Below, piece by piece: positions 36,401 to 48,615 of a stretch of 64,000 bases of DNA (position 1 is its first letter; every line of letters starts with the position of its first letter). The notes beneath the pieces are model-generated. The model did not search any database, was not told where the DNA came from, and saw nothing but the letters and a program-made list of their open reading frames with translations. Made by a program: the position numbers and the translations under genes. Location: NCBI RefSeq assembly GCF_000208865.1, contig NC_018396.1, positions 5,140,514 through 5,204,513 on the forward strand, written 5' to 3'. Source of the stretch: Neospora caninum Liverpool. Taxonomy: Eukaryota; Apicomplexa; Conoidasida; Eucoccidiorida; Sarcocystidae.

Positions 36401-39400
36401 GCGGCGAACTCGCCTGAACGACTTCGGCGACGACCGCGAGACTCCGGCGACCTAAGTGCAGGGCGTCAACTTTGTCCGCCGAAAGGCGCGGAGCGGTGGC
36501 GGGAAGCGACCGCACAAGAGACGGAGACGACCAGGGGAGAACCTCGAGGCAGAAGTCTGCGAGTTGCTGGGAAATGGGCGACGCGCAGAAGGCGTTGAGA
36601 CACGCACAGAAGTCAGCGAGAGAAGAGACAGTCGACAGAGAGGTCGGGGCAGCCGGGAGTCGCGCGAGAGACTCCGCGAACTCTGACCGCTGGACGAGTC
36701 GCCCGCGTCCCCCTCCGAAGGCGCAACTCAAACGGAGCTGCGAGTCGAACGCCGCGCCCGTCGCCTCACCCTCCGATTCTTCCTCCCCAGCCTTGTCCTT
36801 TTCTCGCGGCTTCCAAAAGATCTCGTCAAACAACACCTGGGGTTGGACGACGCCCCGCCGCAACTTCTCGACGACGCGCACGGCTTCTTCTCTCTCTTGC
36901 TCGCCGCAGCTCGGGGGCCTGTCTCCACGCCAGTGCGCGACGCCAGTCAGCAGGGCGAGGCGGGAGTGAAGAGGCAGCCGAAGGAAAGTGAAGAAGTCGA
37001 GGTCTTCCTGAGCGGGCGAAACGGGACGTCGTGCGGGTGCGCCCCGTGGCGCGCGCCCTTCCCAGTTCGCGGGCGGGAAGATCAGCCGTTCGTCCGCCGT
37101 CAACCGCGGCAAGTTCTCGTGCTGGCTGCTGGCCTCGTCCCCGTCTTCCGTTTGCCTCGCCCTCCTCATCGCCCTCCTGCGCTTCTGCTCTTCCTCGTAG
37201 AGCAGAAACTGCGTCAGCGCCACATGCAGCGCGTAGAGCGCTCGGAGGAGGTCGCCGGCGACAGACAGCAGCAGCGGCGACGGCGGCCCTGGGGGCTTGA
37301 AAAGCGCTTGCCAGTTCGAGGCGTAGCCGTCTGGCCGCGAGCCAAAAAGAGCCCAGGGCGAAGCCCGGTCCATGTTCTCGCAGTTCTTCGCCTTTCTTTC
37401 GCTGCCGAGCGACTCCGAAAGGGCCGTGGACACTCCGCTACTCCTTGGTCCCAGAACGCTCTCGTCGCGGTTGCCTGCGCGACTCCTGTCTTCCTCCTTC
37501 GCGGTCTCCACGCGCCTCTGGGCGAGCGAAGCTTCCAGCTGATCCCCGGCCGCGCCGCGTGCATGCGCATCTGACGAGCCGCTTGCCACCCGACGCGGGG
37601 AGACAGGCTCGGCCTCGGTCGCCCTCGGGGGTTGCCGGCGCGACGAGGAAGACTCTGAAGGCGGCGTCGTTTTCGAAGAAACGCCAACCGCAAGGACCGC
37701 TGCGGCGAGGGCCGAGACGCGTGCGTCTTCTCGCGCTCTGTCGCTCTCTTTCTTCTCTGCGCGTTCGCGTTTCTGGTCCTGCGCGTCCGCCGTGCCGCGC
37801 GTCTCTTCGGCGGGGTTCTCCGGCGTCCCGTTGTCTTGCTCTCGTGACCCCCCCGCGTCCTGCGGCTCTTCCTTCGCGCAGGCCTCGGAGACAGCTGCGA
37901 GAGCGTGCAGAGCCGTGGCGCGTTCGAGCGCTCGCTTCCGACTCCGGCGGTTGGCCTTTCTGAGGCTTTGAGGAAGGCGCTGCTTGACCGCGAGAGAGAG
38001 CAGCGCCTGGAGAAGCGGGAGGGCGACAGATCGAATCAGTTCGGTTCTTTTTAAAATCACAAACAGACGCCGAAGCGTCCAGGAAAGGAAGCGCCGCGGA
38101 TCGGACTCCACGACCAGAAAGGAGGGTCCACCGTTCTCTGCAGCCAGAGACGGCGCGGGAGACGCGGAGGCGGCGAGGCCCGAAGGCGAGAGGCAGGGAG
38201 ACAGAGGGAGGCGACCCGCCGAAGAAGCCAGGGGAGCAGGGAGGGGCGACGAGAGAGGAGCCGGAGACAGAAGAGGAAGAAGATGCGCGTAGTGGACCGG
38301 ATGCAAGGCTTCGGGAAGAGAAGAGAGAATTCGAGGCCAGTGAGCCGAGTCGGCGACGGCACTCGCCGCGGTCTCCGAACAGGCGCGGCCTTGCAAGACT
38401 GCGACAATGCAGTCTAAGCGGCAAGTGGCGCTCCACACGCAGCAGAGGCTGCGCAGAAACGCGCTCGATGTCTCCGCGGAAAAAGATGACGTAGGAGAGA
38501 GGAGAAGCGACGACAGAGAGAGAGACAAGCACGAGAGGGACGAGAAGGACGCCCCTCCCACAGCGTCGAAGCAGCGGGAAGACGAAAATGCGTGAGAGGG
38601 GACCTCCGAGGACGGAAGAGACGGACCGTCCAAAACATTCTTTGCTTCTCCGCTCAGCGGCAAACTCGGGTCGGGCGCCCCCCACCCGAAAGGCTGAAGA
38701 GGCGTCGAGAGAACGAGGGGAGGGCTAGTCTCCTGCACTCCTGGCCGCGAACCCGTCGCGCCAGAGAAACATGCCGGGAGAGAGGACGAGGCAGGCGAGT
38801 TGCAGAAGAGTGCAAGAAGTCGACATCGCCGGAGACGCTCCCGAAGCTGCAGAGCGACAAGAGGAACACAGCGAGGAACTTGAGCACGCACACACACAAC
38901 TCTCGTTTCTCGCGCATCCCTGGCCGAAGATGTTTCTCTCGTTGGGGAACCCTGCGAACCACAACGGCCGCGCTCTCGGGCCACTTCAGAAAACGCGATC
39001 TGTTGGTATGCGTGCACACCCGCTTCGGGCTTTCCCGGACTCCTTTGTGTCGCCTGCGACAAAAAAGAGGCGCAGAACACGCCGTGAGGGAGAAGGAACC
39101 CTCCGGGCAACAGGGCGTTCAGGAAGGAATGCGGACATCGGCCCGAGGCGCCGCCGAAAAAGCGCGCAAACACTCACCTGGTCTCGGTCCCTCTCCAGTC
39201 GCTCGGGCGCGCGCGCCCCTGCCGTCTCTCTGTGCCCGCCGTCTCCTCTCTGCTCACGCCTCAGCGCAGACCGCGAGGCGAGCGCCTGGCCGGAGGCTGC
39301 CGTGATCGTCTCCAAGACGCTGTCTTCGAGGAGATACACGAGCATCCGGTCCAGTCGCTCCAGGCCTTGCGCCCACCGCCTCACAATCTCGCATCCTCGC

Positions 39401-42400
39401 TCTTCTTCCCGTCTCCACAAGCGCGCCGTCTCGCTTTCTCCGCGCTCTTCCTCCCCGCCACCCGGTAGCGCACGACGCTCCGTGAGGCGCGCTTTCCCGC
39501 AGCGAATCGCAGGGCGTCGAGCAGATCGACGGACACACGAAACGGAAAAAGACGAAGGGGAAACCAGTTGAAACGGATCGTACGCGAGAGCTTGAGAGAC
39601 CAACCACGAGGGGTCTTTCGGACGCAAGGAGAAGAAAACCTAAAGACACAAGCACATACAGACGGCGAGCAGACGGCACACAGCGATCAGTGGTGGGCAC
39701 ACACACTCGGAGACGGAATCCGTTTTTCCTCTTCTTTGTGTCGTTGCCTTTCCGCTGTTCTTCACGCGCTCCGCCTTTGAGAAAAAGAACAGGAAAGGCG
39801 TTCGCCGTTATTACAACTGAACCAGCCGGCCTTTTTTCGAGAAAGGCAGCCGAGTCGCCCCTTCGGACTAGACAGGCCTCACGAAGAGGTCGACGGAGGA
39901 ACACAGACAGTAGCATGCAGAGTTGTGTTGCCAGAGACGCACATCTCCACACACAGTGTTCCATAAAGACTTGCACATGCGGACGCAGTGTCTTGGCTTC
40001 TTCATGTCGAGAAATTCGAGGGCCGTTTTCTTCCGTCTTGTTCGCGCCCTGTTCATTCCACCTCTCCCAAAATTCTCCCTTTCGACTCTGGCCTCCAGGG
40101 AGGCAACATCCCTGCTTGTCCGGAGACAGATCAAGCACACATCTGGTGAGGTCTTCCACATGTGCGTGGCAGTCTACAGCTGCTCCGTGTGGAGATCTAC
40201 GTGGACAGATCCCAAGAACAAAGCACGACTCGCTGCCTTTGCTACGTTTTGCTCGCTTCTAAAGTGGAGCACACGCAGGCATCTGGAAGTCCGCTTTTGA
40301 TCGGAGTTCCTGTCTTCTCGAAAACGTGTCAAGGGGTGGTGCGGCACCGACTGGCAGCGAGGAACCAGCCGCAGACGCCAACTGGGTACTCCGCATTTGG
40401 AAACGCGCCGGGACGGTCTCCCGTGCCAGCAACCTAAAGCCCGCCCCTCTTCATCTGTACTTCAAGTCTTGCTCGAGAGGCAAGGCGGCCGGAGAGCAAG
40501 CAAGGGAAATAAAAGGGAGAGTGACCAATCGAGGGACGCGAGTCGGTGACAGGAGAGATCAGAGAGAAGCGGCAAAAAGGGTTTCAGCGACCTGGCCTCG
40601 CCTCCCTCTGTCTTCTCCCACAAAAACAGAGACGGGAGAAGGAAGCACGAACGCGAGGAAGAATGAGTCGATACGACCACTCTCCCCTTCGGCTTCTTTC
40701 TCTCTGTCTCTGTCTCGCTCTTGCACTTGCTCTCTCTCGCTCGTTCGCGTGCCATTTCCCTTGCTCTCTTTCGTTCTTTCTCTCTTGCTACCCGGGGTTC
40801 GAACTCGACAGATGAAGCCACTTCTTCTATCTTCAAATTGAACTGTCTTGACACGGCCTGCCGCGAGGCTGTTGATATCGCTGAGGGAAGTCGACAAGAA
40901 GGGGAACGCAGCGAGAGCCTAGTGCCTCCCCTACACACCCTACAGCCATCCCTGTCCCCAAGTTCCTGTCTTCTCTGCCATACAGGAAGAAGACATGCAC
41001 GCTGCTCCTCGTGGTCTGCTTATATATATGTATGTATAGATGTATATATATATATATATATATGTACATGTAGTTGTATGCGTATAAATGCATACATACA
41101 GAGAGATGCGTATCGGCTGATACGTGGCCAACATGGGAGGCATCGAATGTGTATATCAATAAGCATAGCGAGCATCTACACCAGCGATTTTCACACACGT
41201 AAATGTACAGCAGTTCGCGCGCTTTCGCCCTGGATATGCACGCACATCTATGTAGCAGCAGAGCACGAGGTCCTTACAGGCAGCCTGCGTCAACCGCAGA
41301 AAATGCACGAAGTGGGCCACACTTTCGCCAGTGAGAGGTACAGGTGAAGGATGTTGCAGATATCCAGCTCGGCATTTGCGTGGGCTCCACGATCTTGACC
41401 CGGTGGCATGGAATGGCGCCCCCGTTTCGCTTCACAGTGCAACAAATCCTCCATAAATCCAGGCGCTTCTGCTGAGATGAAAGTGTGGTCGGACAGCTGC
41501 ATCCCCAAAGACCTGCTGTGCAACCGACCGTGTTCTCCACCCATATACAGATACGTACATATATATATATGCATATATATGCATATATATACTATGCACA
41601 CCCTGAGTAGAATTTACGTATTTGTAGGGGTGCATGGAAACCATGTACCACGATTGCGCCTGTGTTGCCGTTATTTCAGTGTGTTTCCTTTGATGTCGTT
41701 TCTTCCGTTTCCGATAATGGTTTTCCCGTATCTTGTTCTGCCGGGGCCGTTCTCGTTTCCTGGCTTACCTTGAAGTCTTCTTCCGCCGCGTCAGGGTGGC
41801 TTCCTCGCTGCGCCCATCGCGCCTCTCGGATATCTTCCAGAAGGTCTCGATACCACTGGACGTTGGCCGCTCTCTGTCTCCGGTCGCGTTCTTCGCGCGT
41901 CGTCTCACTCGCGGTCTCTGCTTCTCCTTCCTCGGGCTCGAAAAAGACATCTTGTTCGCGAAGGTTTTCTAGAGCATTGGCACAGACTCGCTCGGCCTCT
42001 GGGAAGCGGGAACGCCGCCTTAGCTCCGCGGTGAGATGCTCCACGCTCTGAGCCTCCACGGCCCATATACGAAACGTGCTCGTTCCTCGTCGGGCACGCG
42101 CGTCGCGGGCGGCCAGGTTCTCTCTCTCCGTTTCTTCTCTCCCGCGAGAAGATTCGAGAGTCAAAACCAATGTGAGAGCATTCGGCACTCCCTCGCGATC
42201 TGCTGTCCCCCCGGTCTCCTCTGCGCCGCGCCCCCAGGAGCCCGTCACAGCCCTCCTCCGCGGCTCCATCGGCGTGTCTCCGGCTCTTTCGCACCCCTCT
42301 TCTCCCCAGCTGGGGGGCAGAAGGCCCACGCCGAGGGCCGCGGCGGCAGCGCTACACGGACAGAGCCAGCGCTGGGCGTTCCCAGTCACATGCGGCGCGG

Positions 42401-45400
42401 CGTTCGGCAGAACGGCGAGCACTGGTTTCTTCCACGCGACTGCGCCTTCTCCTCGATCCAGGCAAGCCTTCACCGCCTTCAGACTGAGCGCACACACATC
42501 TACAGCCATTGACGGCGTCGGCGAAAGTTCGTCGCAGAGAAGGCCTGCTCTGTCTCTACCCTGAAGCTTGTGAGGGTGACTGACAGCGAGGCCCGCGCTG
42601 CCGGCGCCAGATCCGTTCTCGCCGCGCGAAGCAGGAAGACTTCCACTGCCAGCGTCTTCCCCTTGGCCGCCGTCCAGAGAGCTCGCCGTTTTTGCCTCCC
42701 GAGCTGCAGGAACGGTCTCTGCCCGTGAAGCAGGTTCACCTGGCCCAGAGGGCGAACAGGAGGGCGGGGACGTGGAGACAGCCTCCGGCAGGGGGACGTC
42801 GACCTCGCGCTCGAAGCCCGCAAGACCCCGAAGACGCTCGCGAGAAGCTCTCACGCCTAGCACGAGAAGAAGGACTTCCTCGGCGTCTTCTTCCGGCGAA
42901 CTCCCCTGCTCGTCTTTCTCGCTTCTCCCCGCGCCAGGTGCGGAACTGAAGGCGCAACCGAGAAGGCCGCTGAGGCCCTCGTAGTCGGGAAACCGCTGCA
43001 GCGACGACGCGAGAGAGAATGCGTTTTCCACACCTGATTTGGCGGGCGGCGCCGCGACACTCCGCGGCAGGGCGCTGGCGAGCAGTTCCGGCGCAGGCCG
43101 AACCTCGCGGCGCCCGAGACTCGCGGAAATCCTCAAAGAGGTCACAAAGGGGGCGGGGAGGTAAAGCCACGGCAGGAAAGGCGCTGAGGACGGGTCGGAA
43201 GCGGCGTCAGGCACCGTGGCCAAGTACGTTTCCTGTCCAGCCGCAGAAAGGCAAGGAGGCGCAGTGGCGGCTTTGTCTTTTGCAGCGCCGAGCGGCGGGG
43301 CCTGGTGCATGTGTGGGCTTTTCTGTCGAGGAAAGGCGGTCGGGTTCTCGGCTCTGCCAGGGCTCGCGTCACCCGCGCGTGCAACGACAGGCGACACGCC
43401 ATCGTTTTTTACAAGAATCAGAACCTCACACGTCGACAGAGTGACCGCGATGCGCCTCCCGCTGCGGCTCACAGCAATGTGGGCGATCTCCACCGCTTCG
43501 TCTTGTTCGAGTTGCGGACTCGGCTTGAGGCGTCCGTCTGGAGAGGCATTGCGGGGCAGCGCGTGGGAGGCGCCGCCAGCTCTGGAGAGCGATCGAGAGG
43601 GCGAATGACCGGAGCACGAGTATCCCCGTGCAGAAGCCAGGTCGTGAGAGAGGAGAAGCGTCGCAGCCTCGTCGTCGACAGTGGGGCGTCCAGATGGAAG
43701 TCCTTCCCGTCCGCTTGAGAAAGTCTCTTCCACGTCCAGATTCAACAGGGAACGGAGTTCGGCAACGGCAACAGGGCGGTAGAACTGCGCGCCCCACGGC
43801 TCGCCGAGAACCGAAGAGACTTGGTAATCCCTCTCGTCGGCAGCACCGGGGGGCGGTGCGCCCGCGAGACGCTGGCCCCAACTCGCCTCGCCCGGCTTCG
43901 GCTCCATGGACCTCTCGGGTGAGGCCTTCTCGGCGAGGTTCTGCGCGGCTTTGCGCTTGAGGCTGGCCGCTACTTTGGCGGCGTATCGAAGACAAGAAAG
44001 GAGAGGGAACAGGAGAACAACGGGACGATCTAACTCCGCAGTCGACGCAGTTTCGTCGTCCTCAGCCAGGCGCCGCGCCTGCTCTTCGAGAAACGCGCGC
44101 TGCAGGCGCAGCTTCCCAGGATCTTGGTAATCCTCTTCATCCAACTCGGGGCGCAGATGACCGAAATTCGTGACGGCGAGCCAGACGCGTCCGTCTTCAG
44201 CGTCAAAGCCCCCCACAAAGAAACGCTGAGCGCGTCGATCCAGGGCGTAGGCCGTCGGTTTCGATGGGAGTGTCGGCAGGTGTTCGCTGGTGCACAACGA
44301 AAAAGGCACATTTTCCGTTGGGAACGACGGACGAGGCGGTTCGTCGCCGGCAGCTCCAGCCGTCTCCCCTCTGTCCTCGCACTCTGCAACAGGCGGGGCT
44401 TCCGAAGCCGCCAGTCGAGCCGCAGCGTGACGAGGCGCAGTTTCTGGGGCCGAGCCCGTCGCGTCGGCGTCCGTTTTCAGATCCTCTAGAGCGTCGTCTG
44501 ACAGGAAAATGACGGACGCCTTCTTCTTCCGGGCGTCCGCGGAAAACAAAAGAAGGCCGGCTTGGCAGCTCACAGCGAGCGAGAGACCATGAATGGGAGC
44601 AGCGAGACGAAATCCGCGCTTGATGCGCAGCGGCACCGGCTCGGAAGTCGATCCACAGTCGGTCTCTGACGGGGGAAAAAACACTTTGAAATCTTGAAAC
44701 GGGGAGGGAACCGAGGGAGAAAACGAAACGAGGGCGTTCTCGAATCTGTTGCTGGAAGACGACTGCGATGAGCTGTCGAGATCGACGTTGTCGTACTGCA
44801 ACAGGAAAACGTCACCCGAGTCAGGGTCTAGGTCGTTCTCGTCGAGGATCCCCGCAACCAGGAGAAGCCCGTGCTCCGGGATAAGTCTGGCGATGCCCAC
44901 TGGCTGGTTGTGGGTGTAATAGGTCGCGGCAGCTGTCGGAGACTGTCCAGGCTTTTCCTCGTCCTCTAGAAAGCACGACGAGGGTACTGCGAGGACGTAG
45001 CAGTACACCGTGGAGCCGCGCCACGCAGTCACATACACCTGGTTTCGCCATCGGCAGACGTGTGAGTTTGGCAGGAGCGACGAGAGCTCAGGACAACAGA
45101 GGGAAGACGCAGAAAGCGACGCGGATCCGGCGTCAAGGCGCCCCGCTGTCTCTCCTGGGCTGCCGGCCTCCGTTCCTTGCGTCAACACAAGGAACCGACC
45201 GATGAGTGGGAGGCGCGAGAAGAGCGAGCCTTCAACAGGGGCGCAAGAAGGGCGTGGCACGGCGAAGGCGGTCGGAGACGCCAGGGGAAAGGTTTGCAAA
45301 TCTACAGCGCAAGACGCGACGAGGCGGGCGGCGACTGCATACTGAGAATGGCTGCGTTTAGGCGCTTCGCCGTTCTCCTCCCCCTCAGGCACTTGCATCC

Positions 45401-45497
45401 TTCCGTCTCTGTCTCGCTCCCGCACGGCCCCATAGGTTCTTGGCTGCGAGGCGGCGTGTCCGGTCTTGGCAGCACACGAGACTCTGGGGTCTTCCAT
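24499..45497 (-). CDS. NBAS/Sec39-like ER-Golgi tethering protein, giant
   Basis: NBAS (plant MIP2; its Sec39 domain matches yeast Dsl3/Sec39) is the scaffold of the NRZ/Dsl1 complex that captures Golgi-derived COPI vesicles at the ER. Proposed exons: 45497-41769, 39639-39178, 38846-29763, 29564-26796, 26597-25581, 25368-24499. All joins are phase 0, giving about 5976 residues against about 2370 in human. Exon 1 (ATG in context GCCATGG) encodes beta-strand-rich blocks like the N-terminal propeller and ends in FRIWAVEAQSVEHLTAELRR near 42030-42075. Exon 2 has PSWLVSQALAYDP, equivalent to the NBAS linker. Exon 3 has HWPRILSSLPEALHPVHYAH near 38300 and the Sec39 landmarks LEQHLDVVEFLNRHL at 36050-36098 and YEILLTTCATEVS near 35700-35735. 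Extra length is mostly Ser/Ala/Arg/Glu-rich insertions. The 29762-29565 intron and the last exon are the least certain; more hidden introns are possible. Confidence 0.75.
26598..26795 (-). other. In-frame 198-base intron of the NBAS-like gene
   Basis: The donor CGCAAG|GTAAGAG at 26795 and acceptor TTTTTCTCAG|GGCGCAGG at 26598 are both strong. The interval is 198 bases, divisible by three, and has no stop in frame, so the surrounding frame reads straight through. Translated, it gives a Gly/Arg/Lys-rich filler (GGRRKGRRGRKKEEKEGG) unlike its flanks; the acceptor is preceded by a T-rich tract. Confidence 0.75.
29565..29762 (-). other. Probable second in-frame 198-base intron of the NBAS-like gene
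   Basis: The donor CGACCG|GTGAGACG at 29762 and acceptor GTGCCCAG|GTCGATG at 29565 bound another 198-base, stop-free interval. It translates as a Glu/Lys/Arg/Gly filler. The interior is purine-rich and the tract before the acceptor is weak, so support is lower than for the intron at 26598-26795. Confidence 0.5.
30595..30695 (-). repeat. Imperfect in-frame peptide repeat in the NBAS-like gene
   Basis: The coding strand carries consecutive units reading SSPIPAFA, SSPIPGFA, SSSMPASA, SPFGSS, encoded by diverged copies of about 24 bases. The plus strand shows them as GGGATCGGAGACGAAGCAAA-like blocks. This is a likely site of length variation inside a low-complexity insertion. Confidence 0.7.
41021..41100. 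repeat. TA-rich microsatellite in the first intron of the NBAS-like gene
   Basis: A run of TA dinucleotides at about 41042-41063 sits among TATG/TACA variants. It lies in the intron between 41768 and 39640. It stands out as an AT-rich island in otherwise balanced DNA. Confidence 0.85.
41553..41593. repeat. Second TA-rich tract with ATGCAT steps
   Basis: Alternating TA runs are broken by two TATGCATATA steps, giving nested short palindromes. It lies in the same intron, about 180 bases from its donor at 41768. It is probably a simple-sequence expansion. Confidence 0.8.
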
Positions 45498-48400
45498 GGC
45501 GGATGTAAAAACCAGTTGTCTACGAAAAAGAAACTGCTGACACGGCCCCTCCGAGAGGCGAAAAGTGCCGCAGGGTCACCCAGAAGTGTTCACACAGGCT
45601 GTGGGCTGAGCCGTTCAGGCCTTCGTCCTTTTCGGAGTGATTTTCTGACCGGCCGGAAAACGAGAGGAGGCTAGCCCGTCCAGAAAGGCATATCAACACC
45701 GGCCAAAAACGCATGTCTTCTTCGTCTTCTTCCCCCTATCTTCAGTGTGACGAGGCCTTTGGATTCCCTGTGTGGCGGAACGAGGAAACATCGGAAGACC
45801 GGCCGGTGTATCTTCGGTGGATTCCGACAGACAAACCGGAGCAGATGCGTCTCGATGGCGACAAAAAAACGGGACACAGTCTGGGCACCCCCTGGCAACT
45901 TCAAGCAGTTACAAAAGGGGGATATGGACGAATTTGATGGCACGCCTGGCGAGGGAGAGAGCGAGGCCCAGTTACCAACGACATTTTAGACAGCCTACAC
46001 AGCGACTGGGTTCCCTGCGAATGACGGGAAGGCCCAATTCACCGCACAAAAACAGAAGCATTGACAGAAAACCATGTTCACGACAAAGGGAACAAGAGAG
46101 GAAACGGGCGCGAGAATTCAGAACCGTAGCCGTCTGCCTTCTACAGGTGCCCCGTCTTAGAAGACAACCGTGATACGCAGGAGCTCCGAAGGCAGCAAAA
46201 ACCCACTGTGATGCTCACATGTCTAATTCCTTCAAACGCCCTGCGGTCGGACGTAAAAGCATCACATTGTTTGCACATGCGTGGCTTACCATCGCACCGA
46301 TTCAGAACGCAAAACCGTCTGCCGCTGGTTGCTTGAGAGAGTGGTGTGCAACGAGGGCAGAGAGCCTGTAAAAACGATGTGGAACGGCATAGAAGTTAAG
46401 AATTTTGCAACACACGCAGTTCGGAAGCGACTTTTTTCGGTCGCTTGGAAGAAACGACCGGCGCTACAATTTTAATAAAAAAGCTCACATCCGGTCACAT
46501 CTATCTCCGTACATGTAGTGCACACCTTGAGTGAAGAAAGCTTTTTCCGTGGCAAAGACTTCGCGTGAAGAGGAGACGCTCTGCATGCAGCATATCCTAG
46601 TGCATCTGATCCCTGATTATCTATCTGTAGTCACCTCCGTCGCAAATTTGATCTCCCCGCTTGTTCGATAGCCAATACACCTATTATTTCTGGTTGACAT
46701 CTAACACCTAGGAGAGCGCACAATTCCTTGATTTTTAACAAACACCGGCAGGTCGCTGGAATGCAAAAAGGACCAAGCTGGAAGGTATCGTTTTACCTCT
46801 AGCCTTTGAGGCGTCTACTGCTTCCGGTCGATATTATCCTTCAGAAAACTGCGAAACATCTCAGTCAACAATGTGACCGTGGCTGAACTCAGACCGAATA
46901 TGCGATAGTGGCACGTCCACAACCCAGCAAGAAGGGCCGTTCGTCACGTCGGGGTCACCGTCCGTTCTGAACGAAAGGACTTCACTAGCAATAATATATG
47001 CCGAGATGCTTCTGGTATACGTTTCTATTTATTTTGCCTGTGAATCCTTGCAGAACGTCCTTCGTCACCTCTCCATAAGCTTGTATATGTACTGCTGACA
47101 CTCTCATACATTTCACGAAGAGAACCACAGGGAATTCAAGAAGTTCATGGAAACCTTCAGCAAACCAGCGGGTGCGCGAGGTCCGCCTAATCACCAAGCC
47201 ACAAAACTCGAACACACAAAACGCGTATTAACCCATCCCGCTTTTTTGCACGATGCCATTAGTCTGCAGCACATGGCGGTCGCTCAGGTTGTGTTTCTCA
47301 GCAGTGACTAGATCTACGGACTCAACTTCACCTGACACATGGACCATTTCGCATCGTTAGTGCTGTTGCCGGCTCCTTCGCTGGATTGCGACAGTTAGAA
47401 CTAGCTAGAGACCATCTTTCAGTCTTGTAGGTGACGAAATGCTCTAGATGCCGGCAAACGTAAGCAATCTGCTGCCCTCCTTCCTAACATGTAGAAGTTT
47501 TGTGATGAAAACCTGTGGTCAGCCATAAAGCCCTTGGGAGAAACAACGGTTGTTTGGTTCCCAGTGTTTTCAAGCAGAGAGTCTAGAAAATCATAAACAA
47601 GAGGCAGAGCCGTGACACGAACATTAATGCGTGGCAGTGCCCCTTCTATGGAGGGTGTCAGCAGGTTCGAGCAGCCACACCCTCGGAGGAACTAGATGGC
47701 TGACCTCTGTTTCCTACCAGCGTTTAACCGTATTGCTGGACTGCAATCAGAGCCCGTGTCCTTTCTTCACGATACGCCCGAAGTGCCACGGCGACGCGTG
47801 TGCAGCTCCATGGACATGTATGTCTCGCTCGTTGTCTGTCTTTTGCCTTGTCCGTCAAACTGCTGAGGTTTCTCTTTTCGCAAACGCCCTGGCAAATGAT
47901 TCTCTATTGCTCGTTTTGCCGAAGACTCCCCCGTGTCAATATATTGTGCTGTGGATGGTTCGACTGCTCATGAGGGGCGCAGCGAGGAGAGTCCGGCAGT
48001 GTACAGTTATATCTCGAGTCTTGATGGGGGGTCACACCGACACAGCGTCTGTTGCTAGCCGTTCACCGGCGTGGAACGATGCAATTCGAATTGCTCTTAT
48101 GGATAAACTCGTCGCCAAATGGGGAGACAAACCCAAACCCAGTGCCGCTGTCGCCCCCAAAAGCCATCTCGGCGAGATGTGCTCTCGTAGCATACCAGCT
48201 GTATGCGTCGTGACATTGCATTTGGGATGAAAGCGTCTCCGCATGTTGTTATATCCTTCTAGTAAGCCTTCATGTCCTACTGTGACAATTTGGAAGGAAA
48301 AACTACCACCTGCAGCGGGTCCTTGTCCACGGGCTGCTGGCATCAACCAAGGAACTCTATCCTCAAAGAAGAAACCGCGCCTCTGTCTTTAGAATTCATT

Positions 48401-48615
48401 TCATCAGCGGGGGTCGCAAGAGTGGCGTGTTGGTGTTTGCGGGCCGGTTCCGCATAGCTTCCTTTTGAGAAGTACCTCAAAAGAGAAGATTTTATAGGAC
48501 CGAATAACTGTTTCAACACACATGGCGTTTTAGGAATTACTGAAAGAATCGGAAGGGGCCATAGAATTCCCTATGTGTGCCTCCTCAAACGCGTGGTAAC
48601 TTGTTTTCTTTTCTC
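45498..48615. other. Intergenic region upstream of the NBAS-like gene
   Basis: About 3.1 kb, more AT-rich than its neighbours from about 46440 to 47600. It should hold the NBAS promoter at its left end and the 3' UTR of the C2orf81-like gene at its right end. TGCATGCA occurs at 46582-46589. Frames seen: 45713-45937 plus (74 codons, 216 bases from the NBAS start, Ser-rich) and 47631-48230 plus (199 codons, Cys/Arg-rich, no motif). Neither is supported. I see no RNA gene. Confidence 0.4.
46582..46589. promoter_or_regulatory. TGCATGCA motif upstream of the NBAS-like gene
   Basis: Palindromic TGCATGCA about 1.09 kb upstream of the NBAS-like start codon, next to GAGGAGACGC. It is an ApiAP2-type candidate site; position and known apicomplexan promoter biology are the only support. 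Confidence 0.3.

Noticed and set aside
37438..38685. 415-codon minus-strand frame in another phase of exon 3
   Set aside because: It overlaps the NBAS-matching frame (HYAHLL block near 38290) in a different phase and is Arg/Ser/Pro filler.
38847..39173. First 109 codons of the long minus-strand frame starting at 39173
   Set aside because: This stretch lies between a strong donor (CAG|GTGAGTG at 39177) and a strong acceptor (CTCTGCAG at 38847), so it is intron. The phase-0 join of exons 2 and 3 fits NBAS better.
45713..45937. 74-codon plus-strand frame opposite the NBAS-like start
   Set aside because: Too short and featureless; it lies in the expected NBAS promoter or 5' UTR.
47631..48230. 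199-codon plus-strand frame
   Set aside because: Cys/Arg/Leu-rich with no motif. It lies in the expected 3' region of the minus-strand C2orf81-like gene, with equally long frames opposite.
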